Below the pieces are notes generated by a model that was not told where the DNA came from, did no database searches, and saw nothing but the letters and a program-made list of their open reading frames with translations. This document shows, one piece after another, positions 63,443 to 64,000 of a DNA stretch of 64,000 bases; position 1 is the first letter of the stretch; each line of letters opens with the position of its first letter. Source of the stretch: Thalassospira profundimaris (GTDB lineage: Bacteria; Pseudomonadota; Alphaproteobacteria; Rhodospirillales; Thalassospiraceae); the NCBI RefSeq assembly GCF_003326675.1, contig NZ_JPWF01000015.1:1-64000 (forward strand), given 5' to 3'. Both the position numbers and the translations under genes were made by a program.

Positions 63443-64000
63443 ATGGCCAAGTCATTGACCGTCGGGCACATCGATTTGTCGTTTCACAAGGCCAGCTGCC
63501 TTGAAGTGGAGAAAGTTCTCAAAAGGCATGGCTTTGAGGTTCAGCGACGGGCTGCCCCTCATGAAGACATGTTTGAATTGTTGAAAAATGACGAGATAGA
63601 TCTGCTTGTGTCGGCATGGTTACCGGCAAGTCATGATTTATATCTTCGTCCAATTGCAGACAAGGTTAGCAAACTCACGGTGCTGTATGAGCCATACTGC
63701 ATATGGGGTGTGCCGGACTATGTCAGTGAGCTTGAAGTTCGCTCGGTAGATGATCTCAAGAAACCAGCATCTCTCGACAGAATGGATAAGCTCATCCAGG
63801 GGATCAATCCGGGAGCCGGGATCAGCCGTTTTTCAGAAAAGATGATTGATAGCTATGGCCTGCGCCAATTTGGTTACCGCTTTAATGCGGGCTCTGAAGC
63901 CGATTGTTTCGACAGGTTTGAGCAGTTCTATGCAGCTCAACGGTGGCTTGTCATTCCGCTCTGGCACCCACAATACCTTCACAACCGATACAAGATCCGT
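63443..64000 (+). CDS. Glycine betaine/proline ABC substrate-binding-like protein (OpuAC type), cut by window edge
   Basis: 186 residues visible from the ATG at 63443 (AAAGGAAG ribosome site), open to the window end. It begins directly with the mature-type sequence MAKSLTVGHIDLSFHKASCLE, without a signal peptide, and shows the OpuAC-type segments LLVSAWLPASHDLYLRPIADK and GINPGAGISRFSEKMID. A binding domain without a signal may be a cytoplasmic sensor or an orphan receptor. The C-terminus is not visible. Confidence 0.75.
   Translation, partial: MAKSLTVGHIDLSFHKASCLEVEKVLKRHGFEVQRRAAPHEDMFELLKNDEIDLLVSAWLPASHDLYLRPIADKVSKLTVLYEPYCIWGVPDYVSELEVRSVDDLKKPASLDRMDKLIQGINPGAGISRFSEKMIDSYGLRQFGYRFNAGSEADCFDRFEQFYAAQRWLVIPLWHPQYLHNRYKIR

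Overview
The window looks like part of an alphaproteobacterial chromosome. A marine Thalassospira-like relative is my guess, from gene style and the tRNA sequence; no rRNA or other marker confirms it. Most of it is an accessory region of sugar and organic-acid uptake clusters, punctuated by ends and genes of a Tn7-like transposon. The last third is a regulatory, signalling and redox region.

Positions 1-8569 hold sugar ABC cluster A: the N-terminus of a histidine kinase, substrate-binding protein, ATPase, two permeases, an SMP-30-type lactonase, and a broken lacI-type regulator. The regulator runs into a broken hlyD-like gene, and that gene is split by an IS630-family element with a TA target duplication. 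The block ends at 8569 in a Tn7-like transposon end. Positions 8570-19024 carry a probable tricarboxylate (possibly trans-aconitate) utilisation cluster: GntR regulator, PrpF-like isomerase, aconitase and a TctCBA transporter. This block ends in a second copy of the same transposon end.

Positions 19025-37566 carry cluster B, an intact paralogue of cluster A with kinase, response regulator, ABC transporter, lactonase and LacI regulator. They also carry cluster C: an epimerase, a Gfo/Idh oxidoreductase, two substrate-binding proteins, two ATPases and two permeases. A third transposon end of the same type closes the block. It directly abuts an opposite-type end at 37567 that opens a tnsA-tnsB-tnsC-tniQ module (38430-43632). 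Two antitoxin-like genes without recognisable toxins and a tRNA with anticodon CAT (44495-44572) follow. The sequence just 3' of this tRNA recurs immediately outside the transposon end at 8569, which points to a tRNA 3' end as the insertion target.

Positions 44869-53353 are a signalling block: a REC-GGDEF diguanylate cyclase, a 1543-residue hybrid kinase with two receiver domains and Hpt, and a second hybrid kinase cut in two by a single in-frame TAG. Positions 54003-62451 hold a lactonase-like metallo-hydrolase with an MFS exporter under a divergent TetR gene, an AraC regulator, an AhpD-like protein, and an SDR-SDR-MFS operon divergent from a GlxA-type AraC regulator. A further SDR and the start of a glycine-betaine-binding-like protein close the window.

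A recurring theme is that all five substrate-binding protein genes with a complete 3' end in a transporter operon are followed at once by a strong inverted repeat. This fits differential expression of binding protein over membrane components.
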